The notes under the pieces: generated by a model
What the model was told of the DNA's origin: nothing
The model's input: only the letters and a program-made list of their open reading frames with translations
Database searches by the model: none
Shown here: in pieces, positions 40,182-48,595 of the stretch
Numbering within the stretch: the stretch's first letter is position 1
How the letters are laid out: each line of letters begins with the position of its first letter
Made by a program: the position numbers and the translations under genes
Assembly (NCBI RefSeq): GCF_025639805.1
Contig: NZ_CP106735.1
Coordinates: 2,451,501-2,515,500, forward strand
DNA length: 64,000 nt
Origin: Reichenbachiella carrageenanivorans
GTDB taxonomy: Bacteria; Bacteroidota; Bacteroidia; Cytophagales; Cyclobacteriaceae
Direction: 5' to 3'

Positions 40182-42917
40182 TTAGAAATTGACTTTTACG
40201 CCTATACGAGACCACCAAGAATAAAACTCACGCTGTGAGGGATGATTTTCATTTCCTCCGATATAAGCTTCATAGGGCGCATTTGTAATGTTTAAAAATT
40301 CAGCAAAAACGTTGAAATGATCACTGATTTGGTAGTTGGCAGTAGCATCTACTTGAAGGCGACCTTTGATGTATTCGTCTTCGTCAGTATCTGCGCCAAG
40401 TTCTGCTAAGTATGCGCCAGCATAGTTGCCCGAAACTCTTGCGGTGAAGCCTTTTAGGCTATAAGATAAACTTAGGTTTCCTACGTGTTTGGCTTGTCCT
40501 GGTAAGTCGATTTCTTCGCTATCTCCTAGGCCAGAGCGATCCTTCAGTGTTGCGCTAGACGTGGTAAACGTATAGTTGGCATAAAGACCAAATCCTGACA
40601 AGAATCCTGGTAGAAAAGTTAAGTTCTGTTGATAGGCGATTTCAATTCCGGTCAGGCTTGCCTTTTGGCCATTGACGTCTTGCGTGAGCTCTATGGTTTG
40701 ACCAAAATCTCGACCAAGGTAACTGTCTGTTTCGAATCGTCTTTTGTATATGAAACTGTCCAGATTTTTGTAGAAAATACCAGCTGATATCACACCTACG
40801 GTGCCGAAATAGTGATCCACCATCAGGTCTACGTTAATTGCGGAGACAGGCTTTAGAGCTGGATTGCCTATTGTGCCTTCTTTGTCTGCGAGATTAATTT
40901 CTTGGGCAGGAACAATAGATTCAAAATTAGGTCTTGCATAGGACATCGTTCCTGCCAACCTCAAATTGGTCATGCTGTTTAGGGCATATTTCAAATTGAC
41001 TTGTGGTAATACGAATGTGTAGTCTGTTGTACCTTCTTCGGATACAATCTCATCTAGGTCTCCATCTTCGTCGAAAAATACGGTGTTGTATTTGTAGTCC
41101 ACATTTGTCTGTTCAAACCTAACCCCACCAATTACCTGTAGTTTGTTGAACGTAACGTCTGTCATCAGATAGGCAGCTATTACGTCTTCACTAGCGGTAT
41201 AGCTTTCTACACTTTCGTCTACTAGTTTGTCTTCTACTTCTAGTTCAAACCCATTTTGGTTGGCATTGAAAAACGTCATGACCTTGCCCATGTCAGGAGC
41301 TGCTGATAGACTATATCTGCCTCCTAGGTAATCGTTGTCGATTAGGCCACCACTAAACTTGTCTAGTGTGAAGTCTCCTGTTTCACCGTTGAAAGAGATG
41401 TCTCCACCTTGCCAACCGTATTTGTTGTTGGTTACTTCTAGTTCTTTGTCTTTGGCTCTGTATTTTCCTCCAAATTTGATGAATCCTTGATTTTGGCCAA
41501 TCGCATAAGGCACAGCTACATTTACTTTTCCAGTGATGTTTCTGTCTTGGGAGTATGTATTGCCAGCTTCTAGTTCATCAAATTCATAGTTGGAATTGTC
41601 GAGATAGTCAAACTCACTATTGGTGCTAAATACGGGGTAGTCAGGTTGAAAGTCAATATTGATGGCGTCAGGCTCTCCTATGAAATTGACTTCATAATCG
41701 AATGGAGTATCTTGTAGAGCCAGTGCATATGACACTTCATAGTCAATGGTGAACTTTGGTAATACATGCTTGCCACCCAGATTATAACTAGAGACATCTT
41801 GCTTCTCGAATCTATCCTTTGTCAATCTTTCAATCTCATTGTCTTCGAATGGACTGTCGTCAGTGTTGGGTACAAATACGTACCTTCGTCTTACTTCTCT
41901 GTCAGTGAAGCTGTTGTATATTCCTCTGAAATAGATTTCACTGGTAGGATTGAACCGATAATCAATAGTTCCGCTAATGGCGCTTCTTGTTCTGCGTAAT
42001 TCATAGTCTCTCAACTCAAGATCACTGTCGTCACGTTCCCATCCATCTGATCCCAAATCGTTGAAATAGTGGCTGGCGTTGAGCATAACTCCTAGTTTTT
42101 GTTCTAGCCCAAATCGCTGGCCGAGTAACAATGAGCCTTGGCTATTAACTTTACCTAGTTCGTTGTTGTAGCCGCCTAATAAGGTGCCTTGTATTTCAGG
42201 AGTTCCACTTTTGGCTTTTCGAGTGACCAAGTTGACAGATCCACCTACGGCATCACCATCCATATCTGGAGACAAGGTTTTGCTTACTTCGATAGACGAT
42301 AGCTGCTCGGCAGGGATGGCGTCCAGTGCGACAAAACGTACGCCCGATTCTGGAGAGGGAATTTGTTCTCCATTGATGTTGATATTGGTAAACTGAGGAG
42401 ACAAACCTCTCACGATCACATATCTACCTTCGCCTTGATCTCTCTGGAGAGTTACGCCAGGGATTCTTTGCAAAGCTTCTGCTACATTAGGATCAGGAAA
42501 ACGGCTGATTTGATCAGCCGCTACTATATTTTTGATGTTACCAGAGCTTCGTTGTTGGTTGAGGGCTTTTTGCTGCCCTTGAAGACTTCCAAAAACAGTG
42601 ACTTCTTCCAGCTCTGAAATTAATTCGCTTAGTTGGACGTCAACAAAAACATCGGTGTCTGCATTGGCTTCGAGTGTAATGTCGTTGTACCCCAAATAAC
42701 TAATGATCAGGTTGATTTGCCCTGGATTGACACGCAGTACAAATTCGCCATCTACATCCGAGAGGGTGCCTGATGTGGTCTGGTCTACTTTGATGATGGC
42801 ACCAGGCAATCTTTCACCAGTAGATTCATCAGTTACCGTACCTCGAATCACTATGTCTTGTGCTATTGCACTCAGCCCGATTAGGTTAATGATTAAAAAT
42901 GTGAATAGTTGTTTCAT
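40182..42917 (-). CDS. TonB-dependent receptor of the phytase locus
   Basis: 911-residue outer-membrane transporter. Signal peptide (MKQLFTFLIINLIGLSAIAQ), then a carboxypeptidase-regulatory-like domain (about 21-105; VIRGTVTDESTGERLPGAII). The plug domain follows (about 115-235; RFPDPNVAEALQRIPGVTLQRDQGEG), then a 22-strand-type barrel ending in the classical aromatic RIGVKVNF. No DUF4480-type or sigma/anti-sigma signalling extension is present. It is followed by the acidic lipoprotein and the phytase on the same strand. Import of phytate or released inositol phosphates is the natural inference; the substrate is not proven. Confidence 0.9.
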   Translation of the reverse strand: MKQLFTFLIINLIGLSAIAQDIVIRGTVTDESTGERLPGAIIKVDQTTSGTLSDVDGEFVLRVNPGQINLIISYLGYNDITLEANADTDVFVDVQLSELISELEEVTVFGSLQGQQKALNQQRSSGNIKNIVAADQISRFPDPNVAEALQRIPGVTLQRDQGEGRYVIVRGLSPQFTNININGEQIPSPESGVRFVALDAIPAEQLSSIEVSKTLSPDMDGDAVGGSVNLVTRKAKSGTPEIQGTLLGGYNNELGKVNSQGSLLLGQRFGLEQKLGVMLNASHYFNDLGSDGWERDDSDLELRDYELRRTRSAISGTIDYRFNPTSEIYFRGIYNSFTDREVRRRYVFVPNTDDSPFEDNEIERLTKDRFEKQDVSSYNLGGKHVLPKFTIDYEVSYALALQDTPFDYEVNFIGEPDAINIDFQPDYPVFSTNSEFDYLDNSNYEFDELEAGNTYSQDRNITGKVNVAVPYAIGQNQGFIKFGGKYRAKDKELEVTNNKYGWQGGDISFNGETGDFTLDKFSGGLIDNDYLGGRYSLSAAPDMGKVMTFFNANQNGFELEVEDKLVDESVESYTASEDVIAAYLMTDVTFNKLQVIGGVRFEQTNVDYKYNTVFFDEDGDLDEIVSEEGTTDYTFVLPQVNLKYALNSMTNLRLAGTMSYARPNFESIVPAQEINLADKEGTIGNPALKPVSAINVDLMVDHYFGTVGVISAGIFYKNLDSFIYKRRFETDSYLGRDFGQTIELTQDVNGQKASLTGIEIAYQQNLTFLPGFLSGFGLYANYTFTTSSATLKDRSGLGDSEEIDLPGQAKHVGNLSLSYSLKGFTARVSGNYAGAYLAELGADTDEDEYIKGRLQVDATANYQISDHFNVFAEFLNITNAPYEAYIGGNENHPSQREFYSWWSRIGVKVNF

Positions 42918-43099
42918 GGTTTTATGTTCATAGTTGAAGCATTAATAATTTTTTGATGGGCAAAGGATAGTTGCAAGTGTGACTTGGGTATTAATGGGCA
43001 GTCAACAAAAGAGCAGCAAAAGCGCTAGGGGAAGGCATCAAAACGTAAACAGCTGTTTGTAATGTATTGATTGTCAATTGATTTGATGTTAATTCAGCG
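42918..43099 (-). promoter_or_regulatory. Upstream region of the phytase locus with AAACAGCTGTTT palindrome
   Basis: This 182-base region separates the TPR-HTH regulator gene from the TonB receptor. The perfect 12-bp palindrome AAACAGCTGTTT (43047-43058), about 130 bases before the receptor start, is a candidate operator for the neighbouring HTH protein. No clear promoter elements were found. Confidence 0.4.
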
Positions 43100-44782
43100 T
43101 TAACCTAGGTTGGTGATGTATGCATATAAATTTTCACCTTTTTCTAATCCTAGCTTTTTTCTTAGTCGATATCTAGCAATTCTTAGACTGTCATTGGAGA
43201 TGTTCATGATAGATGCTATTTCATGTGAATGCAAATTGGCATGTATCATTGCACAAAGTCTGACTTCGGAGTTGGTGAGACCAGGATGATTCTTCCTTAT
43301 GCGGTCGAAAAAACCCGTGTGAATCTGTTGGAAGATATTTTCAAATTCCTCCCAATCTTCGTCTAGGTTAAAATTCAGATCGATCGATCTTGTCAGTTTT
43401 CTTATTTTTTGATGAATATCTTCTTTTTCGCTTTTTTTAATCTTCTTTAGGTTGCTTCTTAGGCTTTCTAAAAATTCATTTTTTTGGATGATCTGTAGGG
43501 CAGATCTGCTCAGGGACTTGTTTTTCAACTCTAGTTCAAGTTGGAGTTTACTTTCTTCTAGGTGCTTGTTTTCAAGTTCTGTTTTCAGCTTTTCCTCATT
43601 CAATTGGGCATTGATCAGCTCTGCTTTGCTCAGTTCATTTTCCGTTTTTAGCAATTTTCTTTCTTTTCTGTTTTTAGCACCTCGCTGGCCAGACCCATAG
43701 ACGATGAGTATGATCAAAATGGCCGATGCGCCAAATCCAATAATGGTAATTTGTCGGTTGGACGCTCGTTCTTTTTCTAGCAAAGAGATGGTTTGCTGTT
43801 TTTGTTCTAAGTCAAATATCGTTTGGGCATTGGCAATCTCTTTGGCGATTTCTTTTCCAAAAATGACTTCGTTGAGTTCATAGCTTTGATTGAGATAGTG
43901 ATAAGCGCTATCGTATTGTTCACTGGCTAAGTAGTTTTTAGCCAGATCCCTTGCTGCGGATTGAATCTGGTAATCATTCTGTAGCAGCTTAGCTTCATTA
44001 TAGGCCTGCCGAGTATAGCGAAGAGCCGTGGAGAGTTGATTTCGTTTTCGGTAGGTGTCTCCTATGTTGTTGAGGTTTATGATGGCTTCGCTTGTGTTGG
44101 ATAGTGCTCTGTTGTAATCATAGGCTTTTTTGAAATTGACATAAGCTTCGTCAAAAGCTTCAAGGTCTTCATAGATACTTCCAATATTGTCGTAGATCAC
44201 AGCCAGTTCGGTAGAGTCTACATAAGTAGAAAAATATTCAAGGGCTTTTTGTTGATAAAAGAGCGCGGAATCATACTGCTTAGATTTTTCATATAGATGT
44301 CCTATGAGCCCAAAGACATGAGCTTCTCCTGAATCCAGGTTTTGTAAATTGTATAGCGAGCGAGCTCGTCGCAGGTGTATGAGGCCCTGGTTATAGTTTT
44401 CAGACCTAAGGTATACTTGCCCGATGAGGCTATTAGTTTCAGCCAAGTGGAGCTGGTCGTTGATTTGATTATAAGCGTGGATAGACTCATGGAGGTGCTT
44501 GATGGATAAGTCTAAGTTTCCGATTTTGTAAAATACTGCTCCGAGCAAGTGGCTGCTTCTGGCTAGCCCATAGTGATAGCCTAGCTCGCGAGATAGAATG
44601 AGGGCACGACGGGTAAAAAACAATGAACTATCGCTGGTGAATTCGGGATTGGATTCTACTTTCTTGAGCAGGGCGTCTATCGTGGCGTTACTTTTTATAT
44701 TGGAATCATTAGTCCTCAGTGAGCACCCAGAGAATAGCCAAGTGGCTATTCCTAAAATGGATAAGAAAGTACGTAGAGTCAT
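43100..44782 (-). CDS. TPR - membrane helix - LuxR-type HTH regulator
   Basis: 560 residues. A signal-like or lipoprotein N-terminus (FLSILGIATWLFSGCSL) is followed by about six TPR repeats (about 30-320; SIYEDLEAFDEAYVNFKKAYDYNRA). Then come one membrane helix (ITIIGFGASAILIILIVYGSG, about 350-370), a coiled coil (about 375-450) and a C-terminal helix-turn-helix of LuxR/GerE type (LTNSEVRLCAMIHANLHSHEIASIMNISNDSLRIARYRLRKKLGL). The topology is a periplasmic TPR sensor with a cytoplasmic DNA-binding domain, an architecture common beside TonB receptors in Bacteroidota. It lies upstream of, and on the same strand as, the phytase locus and may control it. Confidence 0.85.
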   Translation of the reverse strand: MTLRTFLSILGIATWLFSGCSLRTNDSNIKSNATIDALLKKVESNPEFTSDSSLFFTRRALILSRELGYHYGLARSSHLLGAVFYKIGNLDLSIKHLHESIHAYNQINDQLHLAETNSLIGQVYLRSENYNQGLIHLRRARSLYNLQNLDSGEAHVFGLIGHLYEKSKQYDSALFYQQKALEYFSTYVDSTELAVIYDNIGSIYEDLEAFDEAYVNFKKAYDYNRALSNTSEAIINLNNIGDTYRKRNQLSTALRYTRQAYNEAKLLQNDYQIQSAARDLAKNYLASEQYDSAYHYLNQSYELNEVIFGKEIAKEIANAQTIFDLEQKQQTISLLEKERASNRQITIIGFGASAILIILIVYGSGQRGAKNRKERKLLKTENELSKAELINAQLNEEKLKTELENKHLEESKLQLELELKNKSLSRSALQIIQKNEFLESLRSNLKKIKKSEKEDIHQKIRKLTRSIDLNFNLDEDWEEFENIFQQIHTGFFDRIRKNHPGLTNSEVRLCAMIHANLHSHEIASIMNISNDSLRIARYRLRKKLGLEKGENLYAYITNLG

Positions 44783-44924
44783 TTGAAATTATGATGAAAA
44801 GTCAGAACAAGCAAAAATGACTATTATGATCTGTGGCGAGTAGTAAACCACGATATCAGTATTTTATCTTATTGTTAAGAAAAGTCGACCAATTGATTTT
44901 TTTCATTTGATACGAACAAAGCCC

Positions 44925-44950
44925 TGTGACTTTTATCAAATCTTGCGTCC
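44925..44950 (+). promoter_or_regulatory. ECF sigma promoter A (RMD1 gene)
   Basis: TGTGACTTTT (44925-44934), a 10-base spacer and GCGTCC (44945-44950, continuing AATGT). The CGTC at 44946-44949 is a typical ECF -10 element and the GTGACTTTT block a plausible -35. Transcription would begin near 44957, 18 bases before the ATG at 44975. It is nearly identical to promoter B. Confidence 0.7.
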
Positions 44951-44974
44951 AATGTCGAAAAAACTATTTGATGT

Positions 44975-45763
44975 ATGTCTGATTTGATAAATACACTAAA
45001 AGCGTTTCACATGCATAGTCCCATCAACCTTAAAGCCTGTAGAGTGGCGGTCGAAGAGGACTTGATTGAATCCAATTCTTTGGAATTGTTTTTTGGCTTG
45101 GGAACCAATAAGTATGGGTTGATTTTTAGTTATGGAGTGTTGGTCTTTTACAACTGTGGTCAGCAGGAGATTGACGCATTGTATACTAAACTAGGACTGA
45201 CCATAGCGGAGAAGGACAGTGATTTATACCAAGATGATTTTGGGATCAAACAGTCGGCAGGTGACTATCAAACTAGATTTGATCACATAGCCTTGCCAGA
45301 AATCAATGAGGCTGTTATACGCATAGCCATGCTAAATCTTGGGCAGAGTTTGGCACTCAAATATTATGATACCGTATCTCAGGATTTGCTCACTAGCGTG
45401 AGGGAATTCACGGCGCAGCTAGAGTCTAATGGACAATTGAAAATTGGTAGAAAAAGCATCCTGCGTTTCGTAGGCAAGGCCTTGAACACCCAAAACCGAA
45501 TAGCCGAAAACTTATACATTTTCGATGCACCTCCAGCCACATGGGAGAGCGAATATCTGGAAAAAGTAAACTTGTCATTGTCCAAGCATTTCGACCTGAG
45601 CACAAGGTATCGCTCGATCGATAGCACCTTCAAGATTATCAAAGACAACTTGTCTACCTACATGGATCTCTATCATCACAAAGAGAGCAGTAGACTAGAG
45701 TGGATTATCATTATTTTAATTTTGGTAGAGGTACTGGATACTTTTATTTCGAAGCTACTGTAG
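44975..45763 (+). CDS. RMD1/DUF155 family membrane protein
   Basis: 262 residues of the RMD1 (DUF155) family, a conserved protein known in yeast from meiotic division and vacuolar or mitochondrial contexts and of unknown bacterial role. Visible traits: ELFFGLGTNKYGLIFSYGVLVFYN, FDHIALPEINEAVIRIAMLNLGQSLALKYYD, KSILRFVGKALNTQNRIAENLYIFDAPPATWE in the conserved middle, and a C-terminal membrane anchor (LEWIIIILILVEVLDTFISKLL). A near-perfect ECF promoter lies directly upstream, so it is probably a target of the sigma factor encoded just downstream on the other strand. Confidence 0.85.
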   Translation: MSDLINTLKAFHMHSPINLKACRVAVEEDLIESNSLELFFGLGTNKYGLIFSYGVLVFYNCGQQEIDALYTKLGLTIAEKDSDLYQDDFGIKQSAGDYQTRFDHIALPEINEAVIRIAMLNLGQSLALKYYDTVSQDLLTSVREFTAQLESNGQLKIGRKSILRFVGKALNTQNRIAENLYIFDAPPATWESEYLEKVNLSLSKHFDLSTRYRSIDSTFKIIKDNLSTYMDLYHHKESSRLEWIIIILILVEVLDTFISKLL

Positions 45764-45793
45764 GGAAGGCTATGGCGCGTTTCGCTGTAGTGG

Positions 45794-46357
45794 TTATTTC
45801 TTTAGTTTCTGGTAAAGCTCATTGACATGCGTACGTGCTCGTTTTAGTCGCATTTTTACGGCGCTTTCAGAAAGACCCAAGCTTTGTTGAATGTCTTTGA
45901 TGGGGTGCTTCTCTTTGTATTTCAACAAGAGAAGCATTTTTTCCTCGGGAGAGATCAGCTCGAGCAGTTCTTCCAAGATCTGGATGGACAGAGCTTCGGG
46001 AATTTCGTCTACGCCTTCGATCATTTCGGCCACCTCATCGGCCATTTTTTCGGTAATTACTTTTAGGACTTGGCTTTTCTTGTTTTTTCGGAGATAGTCC
46101 ATGCAGGTGTTGTGCACGATGGCGAATAGCCAAGTAGAAAAACGGGCTTCTCCTCTAAAGTCTTTAAGTTTTAAAAATACCTTGATCAGTATTTCCTGAC
46201 ATAGGTCTTCGGCGGTGTCATCGTCCTTGACATAGCTCTTACATTTTTTTAGGATGGTTTGTTCGTGTCGCTCAGTCAGTAGGGAAAAATAAGTCAAGTT
46301 TCCTTCGGTCTGAAGGATGCTGATTAATGCCTCGTCTGAAATTTTTTTATCAATCAT
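45794..46357 (-). CDS. ECF-type RNA polymerase sigma factor
   Basis: 187 residues with the two ECF regions. Sigma-2 spans about 25-95: AEDLCQEILIKVFLKLKDFRGEARFSTWLFAIVHNTCMDYLR, the -10 reading helices. Sigma-4 spans about 125-180: LSIQILEELLELISPEEKMLLLLKYKEKHPIKDIQQSLGLSESAVKMRLKRA, the HTH that reads the -35. It is convergent with the RMD1 gene and divergent from the C39 peptidase gene. Both of those carry the same ECF-type promoter, which makes this sigma the obvious reader. No anti-sigma gene is adjacent. Its own promoter is not obvious; none of the two TGTGACTTTT boxes points toward it. Confidence 0.93.
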   Translation of the reverse strand: MIDKKISDEALISILQTEGNLTYFSLLTERHEQTILKKCKSYVKDDDTAEDLCQEILIKVFLKLKDFRGEARFSTWLFAIVHNTCMDYLRKNKKSQVLKVITEKMADEVAEMIEGVDEIPEALSIQILEELLELISPEEKMLLLLKYKEKHPIKDIQQSLGLSESAVKMRLKRARTHVNELYQKLKK

Positions 46358-46368
46358 GTAATGACTTG

Positions 46369-46398
46369 TGTGACTTTTCTAAAACCCTGCGTCCAATG
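46369..46398 (+). promoter_or_regulatory. ECF sigma promoter B (C39-RimK-GCS2-NFGase operon)
   Basis: TGTGACTTTT (46369-46378), 10 bases, GCGTCCAATG (46389-46398). The elements and spacing match promoter A exactly. The CGTC at 46390-46393 predicts transcription from about 46400, leaving a leader of about 29 bases before the ATG at 46429. That start site argues against the in-frame starts at 46327 and 46396. Confidence 0.72.
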
Positions 46399-46428
46399 TT
46401 GAAATATATAGAAAAGTACGTGTATAAA

Positions 46429-47154
46429 ATGCAAACTGCGATTAAAGAAAAGATTTTGGATGTGAGCATCAAGGCACAGCCAAACGATGTCACCTGCGGG
46501 CCTACCTGTCTGCATGGGGTGTATAGCTATTACAAAGACGTCATTCCCTTGCACGAAGTCATCGAGCAGGTAGAACAGCTTTCTACGGGCGGCACGCTGG
46601 CCGTTTTGTTAGGTATTCATGCGCTAGACCGAGGCTATGATGCTACTATTTACACGTTCAATTTGCATGTGTTCGACCCTTCTTGGTTCAAAGGAAAGGT
46701 AGATCTAGTTCAAAAACTAGAAGCTCAAATGGCAGCCAAACCCGACAATGAAGTCTTGATAGCAGCAAGTCAAGCCTACCTTACTTTTTTGTCCTTGGGC
46801 GGAAAAATAAAATACGAAAGCCTGACACCTGCTTTGATTAGATCTTATCTGGCCAAGGATGTGCCGGTTTTGTCTGGGTTGAGTGCCACCTACTTGTATG
46901 ACAGCCCGCGCGAGATTGGCGATATAGAAGTACAATACGACGATATAAAGGGAGAACCTACAGGTCATTTTGTGATTCTGAATGGATACAACCCTGATAG
47001 CCGACAGGTCTACATTGCCGATCCTTTGAAGTACAATCCGATCAGCGACGAACAATATTATAAAGTGAGCTACCAAAAATTGATCACCTCGGTGATGCTA
47101 GGCGTAGTGACCTACGATGCCAATTTATTGATGATAGCTCCAAAAGAAAACTAA
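46429..47154 (+). CDS. Peptidase C39-like (papain-fold) protein
   Basis: 241 residues from the ATG at 46429, chosen because the upstream ECF promoter would start transcription after the two earlier in-frame ATGs. Cysteine peptidase fold of C39 type: Gln17 and Cys23 in AQPNDVTCGPTCLHGVY, His180 in GEPTGHFVILNGY and an Asp in YIADPL complete the expected triad. There is no signal peptide, membrane domain or ABC transporter part, unlike bacteriocin-processing C39 proteins. It may instead act as a transglutaminase-like or amidase enzyme in the cytoplasm. First of four genes with gaps of 3 bases, 1 base and an overlap, so certainly one operon. Confidence 0.8.
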   Translation: MQTAIKEKILDVSIKAQPNDVTCGPTCLHGVYSYYKDVIPLHEVIEQVEQLSTGGTLAVLLGIHALDRGYDATIYTFNLHVFDPSWFKGKVDLVQKLEAQMAAKPDNEVLIAASQAYLTFLSLGGKIKYESLTPALIRSYLAKDVPVLSGLSATYLYDSPREIGDIEVQYDDIKGEPTGHFVILNGYNPDSRQVYIADPLKYNPISDEQYYKVSYQKLITSVMLGVVTYDANLLMIAPKEN

Positions 47155-47157
47155 ACG

Positions 47158-48594
47158 ATGTCAAAACTAATTATTACAGAAAACCCTGAAAAATGGAGCT
47201 TGAGCTTCGAAGGCGTGACCGTGGTCACGCCCACGACTTACTTCGGCAATCCAGAATATCAGGCCAAAAAGTTTAAAATCATTAACCTCTGCAAATCGCA
47301 TCAATACCAAAGTGTAGGGTATTATGTGTCGCTGCTGGCAGAGGCGCGTGGGCACAAGGTCATCCCTGAGATTGCTACGTTGCAAGACTTTAGGTTTCCC
47401 TCGTTGATCAAAGATGATGCGGACGACTTCGAAGATCTCATCAACGAAAGTTTGAAAGGAATCAACGAAACCAAATTTACGATGAAGACCTTTTTGGGTT
47501 ATGCAGACGACCCTGCGTTTAGCAATTTGGGCGCATTGATTTTCAACTTGTTTCAAGTGCCAATCATTCAGGCTGTGTTTGAGAAGAAGGAGAAATGGCA
47601 GCTGAAATCACTGAAGACACTGCACCTCAATGAAGTGGCCGAGGAGGAATTTCCGATGTTGCAAAAGGCACTTCACTTCTATCTGATGGGCAAAAACGTG
47701 GTGCGCAAAAAGTATGCGCGTAAGAAGTATGACTTGGCTATTTTGCTCAGTCCAGACGATCCTACACCACCTTCTTGCCCGAAGGCAATTCAGAAATTTA
47801 TCTCAGAAGCAGAGAAAAAGGGGTTCAATGTGGAGATCATCACCAAAAACGATTTTGGTAAACTGGTGCAGTTCGATGCCTTACTTATTCGTGTGACCAC
47901 CAATGTGAACCATTATACCTATCGCTTTGCCAAGAAGGCAGAGTCTGAAGGCTTGGTGGTTTTTGATGATCCAAACTCTATACTGAAGTGCACCAATAAA
48001 GTGTACCTTCATGAACTGCTGGTGGCCAACAAAATCAAGGTGCCCAAGTCGCACATTTTGCGAAAGGATCATCAGGAGATCCCAAGCGAATTCAACTACC
48101 CGCTGGTGATCAAGCAGCCCGATGGTTCGTTTTCTAAAGGGGTGAAGAAAATCGCCAATGCGGAGGAATTGAAACCTGCATTGAAAGAGCTATTTAGCAA
48201 GTCAGAGCTTTTGATTCTGCAGGAGTTTGTCCCTACAGCTTACGACTGGAGAGTAGGAATCATCGATGGACAGCCGCTCTATGTGTGCAAATACTATATG
48301 GCACAAAATCATTGGCAGATCGTGGATTGGAAGAAGAATGGAGAGCATCGGGAGGGCAAGAGTGAAACACTCAAAGTGGAAGATGCACCTAAAAAATTAA
48401 TCGAAACAGCCTTGAAAGCTACTTCACTAATAGGCAAAGGTCTCTATGGTGTGGATATCAAAGAAATAGAAGGCGTCTTCTACGTGATAGAGGTCAATGA
48501 CAACCCGAGCATAGATGTGGGGGTGGAAGACAAAGTGCTGAAAAATCAGCTTTACGCTAAAATAATGGATACTTTTTTACAAAGATTGAATTGA
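47158..48594 (+). CDS. RimK-family ATP-grasp ligase
   Basis: 478 residues. The N-terminal half (about 1-185) is the extra domain of long RimK-like proteins (NLCKSHQYQSVGYYVSLLAEARGHKVIPEI). The C-terminal half (about 190-478) is the ATP-grasp fold: DDPNSILKCTNKVYLHELLVANKIKVPKS, the ATP-lysine region YPLVIKQPDGSFSKGVKKI, ILQEFVPTAYDWRVGIIDG, and the metal-binding GVDIKEIEGVFYVIEVNDNPSID. RimK-type ligases join amino acids through amide bonds to peptides or small acids. The substrate here is unknown. The gap to the C39 gene is three bases and to the GCS2 gene one base. Confidence 0.85.
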   Translation: MSKLIITENPEKWSLSFEGVTVVTPTTYFGNPEYQAKKFKIINLCKSHQYQSVGYYVSLLAEARGHKVIPEIATLQDFRFPSLIKDDADDFEDLINESLKGINETKFTMKTFLGYADDPAFSNLGALIFNLFQVPIIQAVFEKKEKWQLKSLKTLHLNEVAEEEFPMLQKALHFYLMGKNVVRKKYARKKYDLAILLSPDDPTPPSCPKAIQKFISEAEKKGFNVEIITKNDFGKLVQFDALLIRVTTNVNHYTYRFAKKAESEGLVVFDDPNSILKCTNKVYLHELLVANKIKVPKSHILRKDHQEIPSEFNYPLVIKQPDGSFSKGVKKIANAEELKPALKELFSKSELLILQEFVPTAYDWRVGIIDGQPLYVCKYYMAQNHWQIVDWKKNGEHREGKSETLKVEDAPKKLIETALKATSLIGKGLYGVDIKEIEGVFYVIEVNDNPSIDVGVEDKVLKNQLYAKIMDTFLQRLN

Positions 48595-48595
48595 G

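Noticed and set aside
46327..46428. N-terminal extension of the C39-like protein starting at 46327 or 46396.
   Set aside because: It overlaps the divergent sigma gene and promoter B. Transcription from that promoter would start near 46400, after both codons. The homologous start is 46429.
47167..47556. A 129-codon frame antisense to the RimK-like gene.
   Set aside because: Antisense shadow of a clear ATP-grasp gene in a tight operon.
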